Shown here: piece by piece, positions 7,982-17,365 of the stretch
How the letters are laid out: every line of letters starts with the position of its first letter
Position numbering within the stretch: position 1 is the stretch's first letter
DNA from: Alphaproteobacteria bacterium
GTDB lineage: Bacteria; Pseudomonadota; Alphaproteobacteria; Micropepsales; Micropepsaceae
Assembly (NCBI GenBank): GCA_016125165.1
Contig: WGMH01000001.1
Location: 124,001 to 188,000, forward strand
Direction: 5' to 3'
Length of the DNA: 64,000 bases
Position numbers and translations under genes: made by a program
Notes under the pieces: model-generated
What the model was told of the DNA's origin: nothing
The model's database searches: none
What the model saw: only the letters and a program-made list of their open reading frames with translations

Positions 7982-8225
7982 TCAGTACGACCCGCCCCCC
8001 TTCTTCGCCGTAAACGCCCAAGCGGAGATCTTCCAGCCGTTGCCATCTTTCACCGTCACCACGGTGAACATGCCCGGTTCGGATTCGGCCTTGCCCTTCC
8101 GCTTATGGGCGAAGATGCACGGGATCACGGCACAGGCGTGGTGGCCGGTGATCATCACCGGTTTGGGCGCGTCGATGCGCGGCTCGGTGATGGCGCCCGC
8201 CTGGCACAGGCGCCGATATCCTTGC
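7982..8225 (-). pseudogene. C-terminal fragment of an NTF2/SnoaL-like (DUF4440-type) protein
   Basis: About 75 codons in one frame give ITEPRIDAPKPVMITGHHA, then CAVIPCIFAHKRKGKAE and the ending FTVVTVKDGNGWKISAWAF. This is the usual second half of small NTF2-fold proteins (strand pattern ending in W-I-x-W/A). Upstream of 8225 the frame becomes Arg/Pro-rich and runs into the start region of the divergent gene at 8301, so the first half is missing. Identification as NTF2-like is from pattern memory and moderately sure; that it is truncated is clear. Confidence 0.5.
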
Positions 8226-8300
8226 TCCGGGCGGCGCGGGGCCGGGAACAGTCGCCGCCGCCGCCGCGTTAACAGGGCGAACGCAAAGCGGGAGCCTGCC

Positions 8301-8492
8301 ATGTCTGCCTTCGGCCTTTATGTGATCGGCTTCATGGTGCTGCTGGGCGGGCTCGGCTATGGCGCGTGGCTTCTGCATGTGCCGCAGGCATGGATCATCG
8401 CCGGGTCGCTGGTGGTGGTGGGCATCGGCATCATGTCGGCTGTCACCCGCACCCGCCGCCGCGATCCGCCGGGCGATGCGCCCCTGCCGTGA
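8301..8492 (+). CDS. Small two-helix membrane protein
   Basis: A 63-residue protein of unknown function with two predicted transmembrane helices (about residues 4-22 and 28-46) separated by a short Trp-containing turn, followed by an Arg-rich tail (TRTRRRDPPGD) that should stay in the cytoplasm. A GGAG seven bases before the ATG supports the start. I do not recognise a named family. It marks the return to high-GC host-like sequence to the right of the accessory block. Confidence 0.65.
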   Translation: MSAFGLYVIGFMVLLGGLGYGAWLLHVPQAWIIAGSLVVVGIGIMSAVTRTRRRDPPGDAPLP

Positions 8493-8579
8493 AGGCCGTT
8501 TGCCGGGAAAAACCGGCCATTTGCCTGAAATTCCTTGAAAATTCGCGCGCCGCCCCCATCTGTGTTAGGTAAGAGGTCT

Positions 8580-8599
8580 CAGGCGGGCCTGCCCGCCTG
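8580..8599. repeat. 20-bp GC-rich palindrome
   Basis: CAGGCGGGCC followed by TGCCCGCCTG is an almost uninterrupted palindrome 44 bases before the next gene. It may be a terminator stem for the small membrane gene (no T run follows) or a leader hairpin. Confidence 0.4.
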
Positions 8600-8642
8600 T
8601 GCCGGGCGCACGATATGCCCGCCCCTCTCAGAAAGGTTTCCC

Positions 8643-8912
8643 ATGTCCGATTCCACGCGGGACCGGCGCGACGCCGCCCGCAACAAGGCTATGAGTCATT
8701 TCCAGAAGGCAGAGAAGCGCGACGAGCAGATCCGCGCCGATCTCGACAAGGAACGCGCCGCCACCGAAGCGAAAACCGCCAAATTGCGCGCCCTGCGTCT
8801 GGCCCGCGACGCCGAAGAGGCTGCCGAGGCAGAACGCGTTGCCGCCGCCAAACCCGCCAAAAAGCCCTCGGCCCGGATCGTGTCGCGGGCCTCCAAGGTG
8901 GCGGCCGAATAA
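8643..8912 (+). CDS. Small charged coiled-coil-like protein
   Basis: An 89-residue, very hydrophilic protein rich in Ala, Arg, Lys and Glu. Residues 15-65 (HFQKAEKRDEQIRADLDKER and the following Ala/Glu heptads) look like a continuous helix or coiled coil, followed by a basic Pro/Lys tail. There is no signal peptide and no membrane helix. A purine-rich GAAAGG lies 7-12 bases upstream of the ATG. No function can be assigned; similar short basic proteins are widespread in alphaproteobacteria but uncharacterised as far as I know. Confidence 0.65.
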   Translation: MSDSTRDRRDAARNKAMSHFQKAEKRDEQIRADLDKERAATEAKTAKLRALRLARDAEEAAEAERVAAAKPAKKPSARIVSRASKVAAE

Positions 8913-9120
8913 GTTTTTGCCGGTGGCATTGTGCCGGGCCGCCCAAGGGCTTATATGGTGCCTCAAGCGGCGGCGTCCGTCGAAGTAAGCGCAACTGAAT
9001 CTTTCCTACCGCCTTCACTGTGCGCTTGGACGAAACAGCCCACTTCCTTCAGAGATGTTTTGCCACTTTCGAAAGCGCGCGCTCTGTCGCGTGCGCAAAA
9101 CTTGTGAAGGACTAAAGACT

Positions 9121-9324
9121 ATGGCTACCGGTACCGTGAAATTCTTCAACACCACCAAGGGCTTCGGCTTCATTTCCCCGGATGGCGGCGGCAAGGACGT
9201 GTTCGTCCACGCCACAGCCGTGGAACAGGCCGGCATGCGCTCCCTCAACGAGGGCCAGAAGGTGTCGTTCGACATCGTTCCGGATGCGCGCGGCGCCAAG
9301 GCGGCGAACCTGAAGGCCGTCTGA
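9121..9324 (+). CDS. Cold-shock domain protein, CspA family
   Basis: A 67-residue single cold-shock domain. The RNA-binding motifs are present: RNP-1 is KGFGFISP and RNP-2 is DVFVHATAV. Such proteins act as RNA chaperones that melt structure at low temperature or during growth transitions. The start is set by AAGGA 10 bases upstream. About 200 bases of untranslated sequence precede it, in line with the long structured leaders of csp genes, and an intrinsic terminator follows. A close paralogue lies at 11597. Confidence 0.95.
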   Translation: MATGTVKFFNTTKGFGFISPDGGGKDVFVHATAVEQAGMRSLNEGQKVSFDIVPDARGAKAANLKAV

Positions 9325-9350
9325 TCGGCATTCACGGAAAAACGCATCGG

Positions 9351-9391
9351 AACGGGCGGCGCGGCTTCGGCTTCGCCGCCCGTTTCTTTTT
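9351..9391 (+). terminator. Intrinsic terminator of the first csp gene
   Basis: AACGGGCGGCG and CGCCGCCCGTT form an 11-bp GC-rich stem around a 12-base loop, followed by TCTTTTT. It lies 27 bases after the csp stop codon. Confidence 0.85.
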
Positions 9392-9552
9392 GGGGCCATC
9401 TTGCGACCGCCGCCGCGCATCCCCATGTTGAAAACCTGCCCCTCGCGGGCCCGGAAAGGGCGGTTTTCTGCGGGGGTTACCCCCCTCCCCCCCCGGGGGG
9501 TAGGGCAAAACCGGAAAACGAATACCGGCGGGCTGGCCCCCCGCGCAGGCGG

Positions 9553-9993
9553 CTACTGGTTTCCGGCGATTTCGGGGAAGCGCAGGATCACCCGCGTCCC
9601 GCCTTCCAGCGCGAAGGCCGTGGTGCGGCGGGTATGGCCCTGCAGGGTTGCCGTCAGGTGGAGCTTCAGCGGCGCCATCTGGAACAGCAGCCAGGCCCCC
9701 GGGCACTGCACATGGGCCAGCGGCTTGCCGGCCAGCGTCGCGAGTTTCACCCGGGCGTTGGCGAGGTACTGGCCCGTCCGGCCCACGAACTCGATGCGCA
9801 TCGCAAAACCGTCCGCCCGGGCATCGTTCTGGGTATCGGCGCCGATGCCGGTGCACAGCGCCGCGATACCCGGGGCCACCTCGGTGAGCTGGTCGCGCAC
9901 CAGCAGGATCGGCGCAGGCGCCTTCGCGGGCGCGGCCCCTGCGGGCCCCGCCATCGTCAACGCCAGAAGAACCAGGAAACATGCGCGTGCCAT
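9553..9993 (-). CDS. Secreted protein of unknown function, paralogue of the next gene
   Basis: A 146-residue protein with a signal peptide (MARACFLVLLALTMAGPAGA, cleavage expected after the Ala-rich end). The mature part has a CTGIGADTQND segment, a GRTGQYLANARVKL strand and LAHVQCPGAWLLFQMAP, ending in FPEIAGNQ. Two cysteines could form a disulfide in the periplasm. The neighbouring gene at 10059 encodes the same layout, so the pair is a tandem duplication. The ATG at 9993 is preceded by GGAAGGGG; an upstream ATG at 10035 would hide the signal peptide. No domain I can name with confidence. Confidence 0.7.
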   Translation of the reverse strand: MARACFLVLLALTMAGPAGAAPAKAPAPILLVRDQLTEVAPGIAALCTGIGADTQNDARADGFAMRIEFVGRTGQYLANARVKLATLAGKPLAHVQCPGAWLLFQMAPLKLHLTATLQGHTRRTTAFALEGGTRVILRFPEIAGNQ

Positions 9994-10058
9994 CGCGTGC
10001 CCCTTCCCGCGATTCGCCAGAAGGGCATGATGCACGCCTCAGCGCGGCGGGGCGAGGA

Positions 10059-10490
10059 TTACTGGTTGGGGGCGATGTTCGTGAACTGCAGCACCACGCG
10101 CTTCTGTCCCGTGGCTGGCGTGCTGAACTTCGCGCTGCGGGTTTCGCTCGCCTGCCACAGCAGCGAGGCGCTGACCGCGTAGTTGCCCGGCGCCAGCTTG
10201 AACAGGACCCACGATCCCGCGCAGTCCAGATCCGCCAGCGTCTTGCCCTCCGCGTTCTTGAGCGTCACATGCGCGCCGGAGAGATACTGGCTCCCGCCAT
10301 TGGAGAACTCCAGACGGATGGGATAGGCGGGCCACCGTGGATCGGTCTGCGCCTCCTCGCCAATGCCCGTACACACCGTCTCGGTGCCATCTATGGAGAC
10401 GGGGTTGTCCATGGGCATCGGTGAAGCGGCATAAGCCGCGCCCCCGCCCAGTATTGTGGCGGCGGCAACTGCGAGTGTGATCGTGCGCAT
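10059..10490 (-). CDS. Secreted protein of unknown function, paralogue of the previous gene
   Basis: A 143-residue protein with an N-terminal signal peptide (MRTITLAVAAATILGGGAAYA). The mature region shares with its downstream neighbour the CTGIGEEAQTD motif, a GGSQYLSGAHVTLKNAEGK strand, DLDCAGSWVLFKLAPGNY, and the C-terminal VLQFTNIAPNQ. The pattern of short strands resembles carboxypeptidase-regulatory-like or transthyretin-like beta-sandwiches (the LAPGNYAVSASL part is typical), so a small envelope beta domain is likely. AAGGAG ten bases before the ATG fixes the start. Function unknown. Confidence 0.72.
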   Translation of the reverse strand: MRTITLAVAAATILGGGAAYAASPMPMDNPVSIDGTETVCTGIGEEAQTDPRWPAYPIRLEFSNGGSQYLSGAHVTLKNAEGKTLADLDCAGSWVLFKLAPGNYAVSASLLWQASETRSAKFSTPATGQKRVVLQFTNIAPNQ

Positions 10491-10765
10491 GCGGGGATAC
10501 TCCTTTGCAGGCAGGAACCTTGATCGCCCCATGTGGCAACGCTGTGGCAGGTTCCCCGGTTGCAATGCCAGCGTAGCGGGTCCGCACCGCCCACGCCAAC
10601 ACTTCCAAATAGACCTGCCCTTCTATTGCTCGACGTCGCCAGAAAACTTGCCAGCGCAGGTCGTCGCAAAGTGGCGGCGTTGCAGAGCGGCCACGCAATC
10701 ATCGCATGCTTCGTTACACCGGGAATCGGGCATGTTGCGCGTCACAAGGCTGAAAGGCGTGCACC

Positions 10766-11377
10766 ATGATCACACTTCACCAGATGCATGCATCGGGGAA
10801 TTGTTACAAAGTTCGGCTCGCAGCGCATCAATTGGGAATTCCGCTCAGGCTGCAGGAATACCCGGTTCTCGACGGACTTACGCGCAAGCCTGAATTCCTC
10901 GGCAAGAACCCGAACGGCCGCGTGCCGCTGCTGGAATTTGAAGACGGCCGCACGCTGGCGGAATCCGGCGCGATCCTGTTCCACCTAACCGAGGGAACCA
11001 AGTTGCAGCCCGATGACGCCTGGTCGCGCGCGCAAATGCTGCAATGGATGTTTTTTGAACAGTACAGTCACGAGCCCTATATTGCTGTGGCACGATACTG
11101 GTTTGTTTTTCCGCCGCGAGAAGAACTGGAACGCAGAAGACACCTCATTGCAGAATGGCAGGCCAAAGGTAACGCTGCATTGGCTGTTATGGAAACACAT
11201 CTCGCGCGTCACGACTGGTTTGGCGGAAGCACTTATTCCATCGCTGATATCGCCCTATACGGCTATACGCATTGTGCAGACGAGGGCGGGTTTGATCTCT
11301 CACACTACAGACATATCGTTCATTGGCTCGCGCGTGTGCGTTCCGAGGCCGACCACATCACCATGTCACATTCCTGA
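10766..11377 (+). CDS. Glutathione S-transferase family protein
   Basis: A 203-residue protein with the two-domain GST layout. The N-terminal thioredoxin-like domain (residues 1-78) includes GNCYKVRLA at the active-site helix, the cis-proline GRVPLLE and the ESGAI motif that contacts the glutamyl part of glutathione. The helical C-terminal domain carries the conserved fold-stabilising block YSIADIALYGYTH. Such enzymes conjugate or reduce electrophiles with glutathione; the substrate cannot be told. An AAAGG about 12 bases upstream supports the start. It stands alone between two transcription units. Confidence 0.9.
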   Translation: MITLHQMHASGNCYKVRLAAHQLGIPLRLQEYPVLDGLTRKPEFLGKNPNGRVPLLEFEDGRTLAESGAILFHLTEGTKLQPDDAWSRAQMLQWMFFEQYSHEPYIAVARYWFVFPPREELERRRHLIAEWQAKGNAALAVMETHLARHDWFGGSTYSIADIALYGYTHCADEGGFDLSHYRHIVHWLARVRSEADHITMSHS

Positions 11378-11596
11378 CAGGCGTCACGCTTGCAACCGGA
11401 TAAAGAGGCGACTATATGGGCGACAAGTTGAGGCCGCGCGAGCCCAGAGAAGTTTCATGCGCGTCCACCGGAATGCCCGCTAGCAAGCGGGAACGGCTTG
11501 GAGTGACTACGACGCTTTTCCTGAAGAAAGTCGCGGTTTCGATCGTTCGGTGAACATGGTGTTCGCCGCACAACTTGCTTTCAGGAGAAAGCCGTA

Positions 11597-11803
11597 ATGT
11601 CGACGACCGGTCAGGTCAAATTCTTTAACACCACGAAGGGCTTTGGATTCATTGCGCCGGAAGGCGGTGGAAAGGACGTGTTCGTGCACGTCACCGCCGT
11701 CCAGGCCGCAGGTCTGCGTGGCCTTAACGAAGGACAGCGCGTGAGCTTCGATATTGAAGCGGACAAGCGCGGGCCCAAGGCAGTAAATCTGAAGCTCGTC
11801 TAA
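11597..11803 (+). CDS. Cold-shock domain protein, CspA family (second copy)
   Basis: A 68-residue cold-shock domain with RNP-1 KGFGFIAP and RNP-2 DVFVHVTAV, about 80 percent identical by eye to the csp at 9121. An AGGAG at 11581-11585 sets the start. The roughly 200 bases before it contain no gene and probably form the regulatory leader; an intrinsic terminator follows the stop. DNA sequence of the two copies differs mostly at silent sites, so the duplication is old. Confidence 0.95.
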   Translation: MSTTGQVKFFNTTKGFGFIAPEGGGKDVFVHVTAVQAAGLRGLNEGQRVSFDIEADKRGPKAVNLKLV

Positions 11804-11826
11804 GAGTCATGGCCTGAAAAATGACA

Positions 11827-11862
11827 CGGCGCGGGGAGCAATCTCCGCGCCGCTTTCTTTTG
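11827..11862 (+). terminator. Intrinsic terminator of the second csp gene
   Basis: CGGCGCGG and CCGCGCCG flank GGAGCAATCT as a strong stem, followed by CTTTCTTTT, 24 bases after the stop codon. Confidence 0.85.
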
Positions 11863-11940
11863 CAACGCAACAATCGAAATACCGGTGGTAGGCTTCGCAT
11901 GCACGCGAGTCGTGTGCGCCATCGTAGGTGGAGGCAGACC

Positions 11941-12660
11941 ATGGATATGTCACGCAGGCTCGGCGCCGAATTCATCGGCACGCTGTGGCTGGTACTGGGC
12001 GGGTGCGGATCGGCTGTCCTGGCAGCCGGTGTCCCTGACGTGGGCATTGGATATGCGGGCGTAGCACTCGCATTTGGCCTCACTGTTGTAACGGGAGCCT
12101 ACGCGTTCGGACACATTTCTGGCGCCCATTTCAATCCGGCGGTCACATTGGGCCTGTTCGCGGCCGGACGATTTCCGGCAAAGGATGTCGTGCCCTACTG
12201 GATCGCACAGGTCGCGGGCGGCATTGCAGCAGGAGCCCTACTCTTGACCATAGCCAACGGCGTCTCCGGTTTCGATCCAGCCGGCGGGTTCGCGTCCAAT
12301 GGATATGCAGACCACTCCCCCCAAGGGTACAGCCTCGTCGCCTGTCTTGTGAGCGAGGTGGCAATGACCTTCATGTTTCTGATGGTGATCTTGGGCGCCA
12401 CGTCTGATCGTGCGCCCGCCGGCTTTGCGCCACTTGCGATTGGTCTTGCCCTGACTCTCATACACTTAATTTCGATCCCGATAACCAACACCTCTGTAAA
12501 TCCGGCACGATCGACGGGGGTGGCGCTTTTTCAAGGCAGTTGGGCAATCGATCAGCTCTGGCTTTTTTGGCTGGCCCCCATTTTGGGCGCCGCGCTGGCG
12601 GGTGTCGCACACCGATGGCTGGCCCCAGGCGAACACACTCGGATTGCTGGCAAAATGTGA
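11941..12660 (+). CDS. aqpZ: Aquaporin Z
   Basis: A 239-residue major intrinsic protein forming a tetrameric water channel in the inner membrane. Six transmembrane helices and the two half-helix NPA motifs are present: SGAHFNPAV in the first repeat and [12 protein letters not shown] in the second, the latter with the arginine of the selectivity filter. The sequence starts with the usual [24 protein letters not shown] eight bases before the ATG supports the start. It is a single gene following the csp terminator. Confidence 0.97.
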   Translation: MDMSRRLGAEFIGTLWLVLGGCGSAVLAAGVPDVGIGYAGVALAFGLTVVTGAYAFGHISGAHFNPAVTLGLFAAGRFPAKDVVPYWIAQVAGGIAAGALLLTIANGVSGFDPAGGFASNGYADHSPQGYSLVACLVSEVAMTFMFLMVILGATSDRAPAGFAPLAIGLALTLIHLISIPITNTSVNPARSTGVALFQGSWAIDQLWLFWLAPILGAALAGVAHRWLAPGEHTRIAGKM

Positions 12661-12739
12661 CGCAAGGATAGGCGACGTGCGCGCTTGCCCCCATACTCCG
12701 ATCTTCTATGCTTCGGATCGGTAAAGGCATGGGGCCGCT

Positions 12740-15508
12740 TTGGAAATCGACACTCAGGATCGGTTTGAATTTCTTGATGGTGGCGCTCTGCGCCGCGATC
12801 TGACGGCTCTTGCCCATTCCGTTTCCGAAGCCTCAAAGCTACGCAAAGAAGCCCTCGCCCTGTTAAAGAAGGAGTTTGGCGCCGCCAGAGATGCCGTGAA
12901 ATATCGTGTGGAGACAGAAGGCATGCAGGGCACGACCGCGGCCCATGCGCTGTCAGATATTCAGGATGTCGTTATTCAGGTCCTGTATGACTTCGCCACC
13001 AAGCACTTTTACTATGCACAAAATCCAACGGCTTCCGAGCGCATTGCCGTGGTTGCGACTGGCGGGTATGGCCGTGGCATGCTGGCCCCAGGATCGGATG
13101 TGGATCTACTTTTCGTTCGACCATTCAAGCAGACACCGTGGGGCGAGAGTGTCATCGAATTTATACTCTATATGCTGTGGGACCTGGGTCTAAAAGTTGG
13201 CCACGCGACGCGATCCCTCGCCGAATGTGTACGACTCTCGAAGCAGGACATCACGATCAGAACTGCAATTCTGGAAGCTCGATATTTGTGGGGTGATGAA
13301 GAGCTTTATAACGAGTTGCGCTCCAAATTCTGGAGCGAAGTCGCCACAGGAAACGGTCAGGATTTTGTTGAGGCAAAGCTATTGGAGCGCGACGCGCGAC
13401 ACAAACAACAGGGCGAGAGTCGGTATCGCGTGGAGCCAAACATCAAGGAGGGAAAAGGGGGACTACGAGATCTGCAAACCCTCTACTGGATCGGCAAATA
13501 TCTATATCACGTCTACGATGCCGAAAATCTTGTCGAACACAATGTATTTACACAGGATGAGTTTAGGACATTCCAGAAATCCGAAGCTTTCCTTTGGAAC
13601 GTTCGCATTCACCTGCACTATCTGACCGGGAGAGCGGAAGAACGACTGTCTTTCGATGTGCAGCCAGAATTGGCAAGGCGCCTAGGGTTCATCGATGAGA
13701 ACCCTCGCAACGCTAGTGAACAGCTCATGCGTTCATATTTTCTTGTTGCCAAAGACGTTGGCGACCTTACGCGCATCTTTTGCGCAGCCTTGGAAGAACA
13801 AAACAAAAAGAAACGCGCGTCGCTGACAAGTCTGCTTCCAGGATTTCTGAAGCCTCGTACCGGTGCCGAGGATTTTTTCATCGAGAATGGCCGACTGAAC
13901 GCACAAGGCGGTGTGTTCAAACGCGACAGACTCAATCTCCTGCGCATATTTCATGTTGCTGATACCAAGGGTGTGGACGTGCACCCCGATGCTTTGCGAA
14001 CGATTACTCGATCTTTGGATCTCATAACCGAGAAAATGCGCCTTGAGCCAGAAGCCAATCGACTATTTCTGGAAATTTTGACATCCCGTCGCAATCCGGA
14101 ACGCACCTTGCGTCGCCTTAATGAGGCAGGTGTGTTCGGAAAATTCGTACCGGAATTTGGTCGTGTCGTTGCGCTCATGCAATTCAATATGTATCACCAC
14201 TACACTGTCGACGAGCATCTCATCAGGGCCGTTGGCAATGTGGCAGCCATTGAGCGCGGCGAACTGAAGGATGAACACCCGCTCGCCACCGATATCATCA
14301 AGCGCATCAAGTCACGCGAGACACTGTATTGTGCGATCCTGCTGCACGATATTGCCAAGGGATTGCCCGGAGATCATTCGGACGTCGGCGCTGCAATAGC
14401 CGAGAGCCTTTGCCCACGCTGGGGATTGTCGCGCGCCGATACTGCCGATGTTGCTTGGCTCGTGAAGAATCATTTGATCATGAGTGACGTTGCGCAGAAG
14501 CGAGACATTTCGGATCCTCGTACCGTCAGTGACTTTGTGAGTGCCGTACAATCACCGGAAATGCTGCGCCTGCTGCTGGTCTTGACGGTTGCTGATATTC
14601 GCGCCGTGGGGCCAGGGGTCTGGAATGGCTGGAAGGGTCAACTTCTCCGTGAGTTATATTACGAAGCAGAGGGCCGCATGACAGGCGGCGATGCGGCCCC
14701 TGCGAGATCTGCGCGCATAGCTGGCGCAAAGGACAGGCTTGCGTCTCAGATTGCAGACTTCACGCAGAGCGAGCGTGAACGCGCTTTGGTGCGGCACTAT
14801 GATCCTTACTGGTTGGCCTTTGACGATGCTTCGCTGGCACGACATGCCCGAGTGATGCGCGACGCAGACGCACAACAGGAGTTGTTGACAGTTTCAGCAG
14901 AAAGCAACGTCTTTCGCGCCGTGACCGATGTCGTCATTTATACACCCGACCACCCCGGCCTTTTTTACAAGCTCGCCGGCGGCATCGCGGTATCAGGTGG
15001 CTCAATCGTGGATGCCAAGGCGTTCACAACGACTGACGGCTTTGCTCTCGACATATTTTCAGTTCAAGATTCCGATGGTGGCCCTTTTGGTGATCAATCC
15101 CGTATAGCTCGCCTGCGGGAAACCATCGCGAAGACCCTGGCCGGACAAATTCTTCCGACAGCCGTACTGGCCAAGCGCGGGATCAAGAAGCGCACCGCCG
15201 CATTCCGGGTGCAGCCACGCGCGAACTTCGACAACGAGGCTTCGGCTACCGCAACTCTGATTGAAGTGGAAGGATTGGACCGCCCCGGGCTTCTTTACGA
15301 CGTGGCCAGGGCCCTGTTCGAATCTGGTCTGTCGATATCGTCTTCCATGATTGCCACATACGGTGAACGCGCCATTGACGTATTCTACGTACGCGACGGT
15401 TTTGGCCATAAAGTGACCCATCCGGATCGCCTTAAAGCGATCGAAGAACGCCTCCTTGCGGCTCTTGCTGGACCAGCGCTTGAACCTTTCGCCGCTTTGG
15501 GGGCATAA
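12740..15508 (+). CDS. glnD: [Protein-PII] uridylyltransferase / uridylyl-removing enzyme
   Basis: GlnD senses glutamine and adds or removes UMP on PII proteins, setting nitrogen control. The 922-residue protein has full family length. Domain order: nucleotidyltransferase with the GSDVD active site at residues 118-122 inside [17 protein letters not shown]; a helical linker with [19 protein letters not shown]; an HD hydrolase domain with HHYTVDEH and [14 protein letters not shown]; and two ACT domains at the C-terminus (starting near [14 protein letters not shown] and [15 protein letters not shown]). The start codon that fits is TTG at 12740; no better ATG lies in frame nearby. Codon use here is somewhat less GC-biased than in neighbouring genes. 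Confidence 0.97.
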   Translation: MEIDTQDRFEFLDGGALRRDLTALAHSVSEASKLRKEALALLKKEFGAARDAVKYRVETEGMQGTTAAHALSDIQDVVIQVLYDFATKHFYYAQNPTASERIAVVATGGYGRGMLAPGSDVDLLFVRPFKQTPWGESVIEFILYMLWDLGLKVGHATRSLAECVRLSKQDITIRTAILEARYLWGDEELYNELRSKFWSEVATGNGQDFVEAKLLERDARHKQQGESRYRVEPNIKEGKGGLRDLQTLYWIGKYLYHVYDAENLVEHNVFTQDEFRTFQKSEAFLWNVRIHLHYLTGRAEERLSFDVQPELARRLGFIDENPRNASEQLMRSYFLVAKDVGDLTRIFCAALEEQNKKKRASLTSLLPGFLKPRTGAEDFFIENGRLNAQGGVFKRDRLNLLRIFHVADTKGVDVHPDALRTITRSLDLITEKMRLEPEANRLFLEILTSRRNPERTLRRLNEAGVFGKFVPEFGRVVALMQFNMYHHYTVDEHLIRAVGNVAAIERGELKDEHPLATDIIKRIKSRETLYCAILLHDIAKGLPGDHSDVGAAIAESLCPRWGLSRADTADVAWLVKNHLIMSDVAQKRDISDPRTVSDFVSAVQSPEMLRLLLVLTVADIRAVGPGVWNGWKGQLLRELYYEAEGRMTGGDAAPARSARIAGAKDRLASQIADFTQSERERALVRHYDPYWLAFDDASLARHARVMRDADAQQELLTVSAESNVFRAVTDVVIYTPDHPGLFYKLAGGIAVSGGSIVDAKAFTTTDGFALDIFSVQDSDGGPFGDQSRIARLRETIAKTLAGQILPTAVLAKRGIKKRTAAFRVQPRANFDNEASATATLIEVEGLDRPGLLYDVARALFESGLSISSSMIATYGERAIDVFYVRDGFGHKVTHPDRLKAIEERLLAALAGPALEPFAALGA

Positions 15509-15522
15509 ACCGCGCTCGTTTA

Positions 15523-16554
15523 ATGAGTGCCACCATGACGTCCAATCGCAATCTCGTCTTTTCGGGCATGCAGCCGACCAATACGCTGCATCTGGGCAAC
15601 TATCTGGGAGCTCTAAAGAACTGGGTCAAAATGCAGGCCCAGATGGATTGCATTTATTGCGTCGTGGATATGCATGCCATAACCGATGACGCGGGTTATA
15701 GACGGCCTGAAGATCTGACACGTGCCACACGCGAGGTGACCGCAGCCTATATCGCCGCCGGGGTGGACCCGCAACGAACCATCTTGTTCAACCAAAGTCA
15801 GGTGCCAGAACATGCCGAGCTGGCTTGGATATTCAACTGTGTAGCCAGATTGGGCTGGCTCGACCGGATGACGCAATTCAAGGAGAAATCCGGTAAGCAC
15901 AAGGAGAGATCATCCGTTGGGCTATACACATACCCTGTGCTGATGGCGGCGGACATACTCGCGTATAAGGCGACGCATGTTCCCGTTGGGGAGGATCAAA
16001 AGCAGCACCTCGAACTTGCTCGCGATATCGCGCAGAAGTTCAACAACGACTATGAGAGCCCCGAATTCTTTCCGCTGCCGGAACCTGTGATCACCGGGCC
16101 AGCCACGCGCGTGATGAGCTTGCGTGATGGAACAAAGAAGATGTCGAAGTCAGACGAATCTGACTTTTCGCGCATCAACATGACGGATGATGCCGACACC
16201 ATTGCACAGAAAATTCGCAAGGCTCGCACTGATTCCGAGCCTCTGCCTTCCGAAAAGAAGGGATTGGAGGGGCGACAGGAAGCTGAAAACCTCATCAATA
16301 TTTATGCGGCCCTGGCAGATGAAGGCGTAGACGCGGTCATCGCGCAATTCGCAGGCCAGCAATTCTCCAACTTCAAGAACGCGCTCGCGGACCTGGCTGT
16401 GACAAAGCTCCGGCCTATAAATGACAAGATGCGCCGACTTTTGGCCGATCAGGCTGAGATCGACCGCATCCTGAAATCTGGCTCCGAAAGAGCGCGCGCC
16501 ATTGCGGCGCCTATTGTCGCGGAAGTGCGTCGGAAAGTTGGCTTCGTGGGTTGA
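15523..16554 (+). CDS. trpS: Tryptophanyl-tRNA synthetase
   Basis: Class Ic aminoacyl-tRNA synthetase charging tRNA-Trp. The HIGH-like signature is [10 protein letters not shown] (residues 21-30), and the KMSKS loop is at residues 206-210 (bases 16138-16152). The dimer-interface and Trp-binding block CVVDMHAIT and the [12 protein letters not shown] segment are present. Length 343 is normal. Start at 15523, 14 bases after glnD stops; an alternative in-frame ATG at 15535 (MTSNRN) gives the more usual N-terminus. Probably cotranscribed with glnD. Confidence 0.97.
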   Translation: MSATMTSNRNLVFSGMQPTNTLHLGNYLGALKNWVKMQAQMDCIYCVVDMHAITDDAGYRRPEDLTRATREVTAAYIAAGVDPQRTILFNQSQVPEHAELAWIFNCVARLGWLDRMTQFKEKSGKHKERSSVGLYTYPVLMAADILAYKATHVPVGEDQKQHLELARDIAQKFNNDYESPEFFPLPEPVITGPATRVMSLRDGTKKMSKSDESDFSRINMTDDADTIAQKIRKARTDSEPLPSEKKGLEGRQEAENLINIYAALADEGVDAVIAQFAGQQFSNFKNALADLAVTKLRPINDKMRRLLADQAEIDRILKSGSERARAIAAPIVAEVRRKVGFVG

Positions 16555-16602
16555 CAATCCATCATTGTGGCGCGCGCTCGCCGATCAACCTATGATCTAC
16601 AC

Positions 16603-17364
16603 ATGAGCACGCGCACCAAGACGGCACTTGTTACGGGTTCTGCCAAACGGCTGGGGCGAACAATAGCACTTGATCTTGCGCGCCATGGGTGGAACGTAGC
16701 ACTTCACTATCATAGCTCTGAGCGTGAAGCGCGCGCCACACAAGCCGAAATTCAGGCAGCGGGCGTAGCAACGGTGTTGCTAAAGTGCGACCTTTCGCAC
16801 GAGCCCGAGGTCCAATCACTTGTTGCGCGTGCAAAGGATGCTCTTGGTCCAATAAGCGCCCTCGTAAACAATGCTTCCGTGTTCGAAAACGACGTTTGGC
16901 AAAATGCGTCCCGCGCAACATGGGATCTGCACATGGAAACAAACCTGCGAGCGCCATTCGTGCTTGCCCAAGAATTTGCGCGTCATCTCGACGAGGGAAG
17001 CGGGGGCGCCATCGTAAATCTGCTCGACCAGCGCATGTTGAAACCAACCCCACAGTTCTTGTCATACGCCGTCAGCAAGGCAGGCCTTTACTGGCTTACT
17101 ACGACCTTGGCCCAAGGTATGGCGCCGAATATTCGCGTTAACGCCGTTGCTCCCGGCCCCACAATGATCAATGCCCGCCAAGACGCCGACGATTTCCAGC
17201 GCCAGCGCGAGGCCACAATTCTGGGATCTGGCGCAGGGCCCCAGGACGTCGCTGCGGCCGTGCGCTATCTTCTCGAGGCAGTGTCAGTCACCGGTCAGAC
17301 CATCGCTGTCGATGGCGGTCAGCACCTTATCTGGCAAACTCCCGACACCTGTGTGAGGGAATGA
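16603..17364 (+). CDS. Short-chain dehydrogenase, FolM/pteridine-reductase type
   Basis: A 253-residue Rossmann-fold SDR. The cofactor motif is TGSAKRLG, which fits TGX3RXG, the signature that separates pteridine reductases (PTR1, FolM) from ordinary TGxxxGxG SDRs; the arginine favours NADPH. The catalytic YAVSK follows, with the family end SVTGQTIAVDGGQHL. The next gene, one base away, is folB, so a role in reducing dihydropterins or dihydrofolate is likely. In a genome lacking folA such an enzyme could be the main dihydrofolate reductase; this cannot be judged from one window. The ATG at 16603 is preferred over one at 16567 because the nucleotide-binding strand then begins normally. Confidence 0.82.
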   Translation: MSTRTKTALVTGSAKRLGRTIALDLARHGWNVALHYHSSEREARATQAEIQAAGVATVLLKCDLSHEPEVQSLVARAKDALGPISALVNNASVFENDVWQNASRATWDLHMETNLRAPFVLAQEFARHLDEGSGGAIVNLLDQRMLKPTPQFLSYAVSKAGLYWLTTTLAQGMAPNIRVNAVAPGPTMINARQDADDFQRQREATILGSGAGPQDVAAAVRYLLEAVSVTGQTIAVDGGQHLIWQTPDTCVRE

Positions 17365-17365
17365 C

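Noticed and set aside
4193-8300. Prophage or integrative element with integrase
   Set aside because: No integrase, transposase or phage structural gene is visible; the region is a set of small insertions.
7982-8302. Intact 106-residue gene overlapping the small membrane gene's start
   Set aside because: Only the last 75 residues look like protein; the first 30 are Arg/Pro-rich and antisense to the neighbour's start region, so it is called a remnant.
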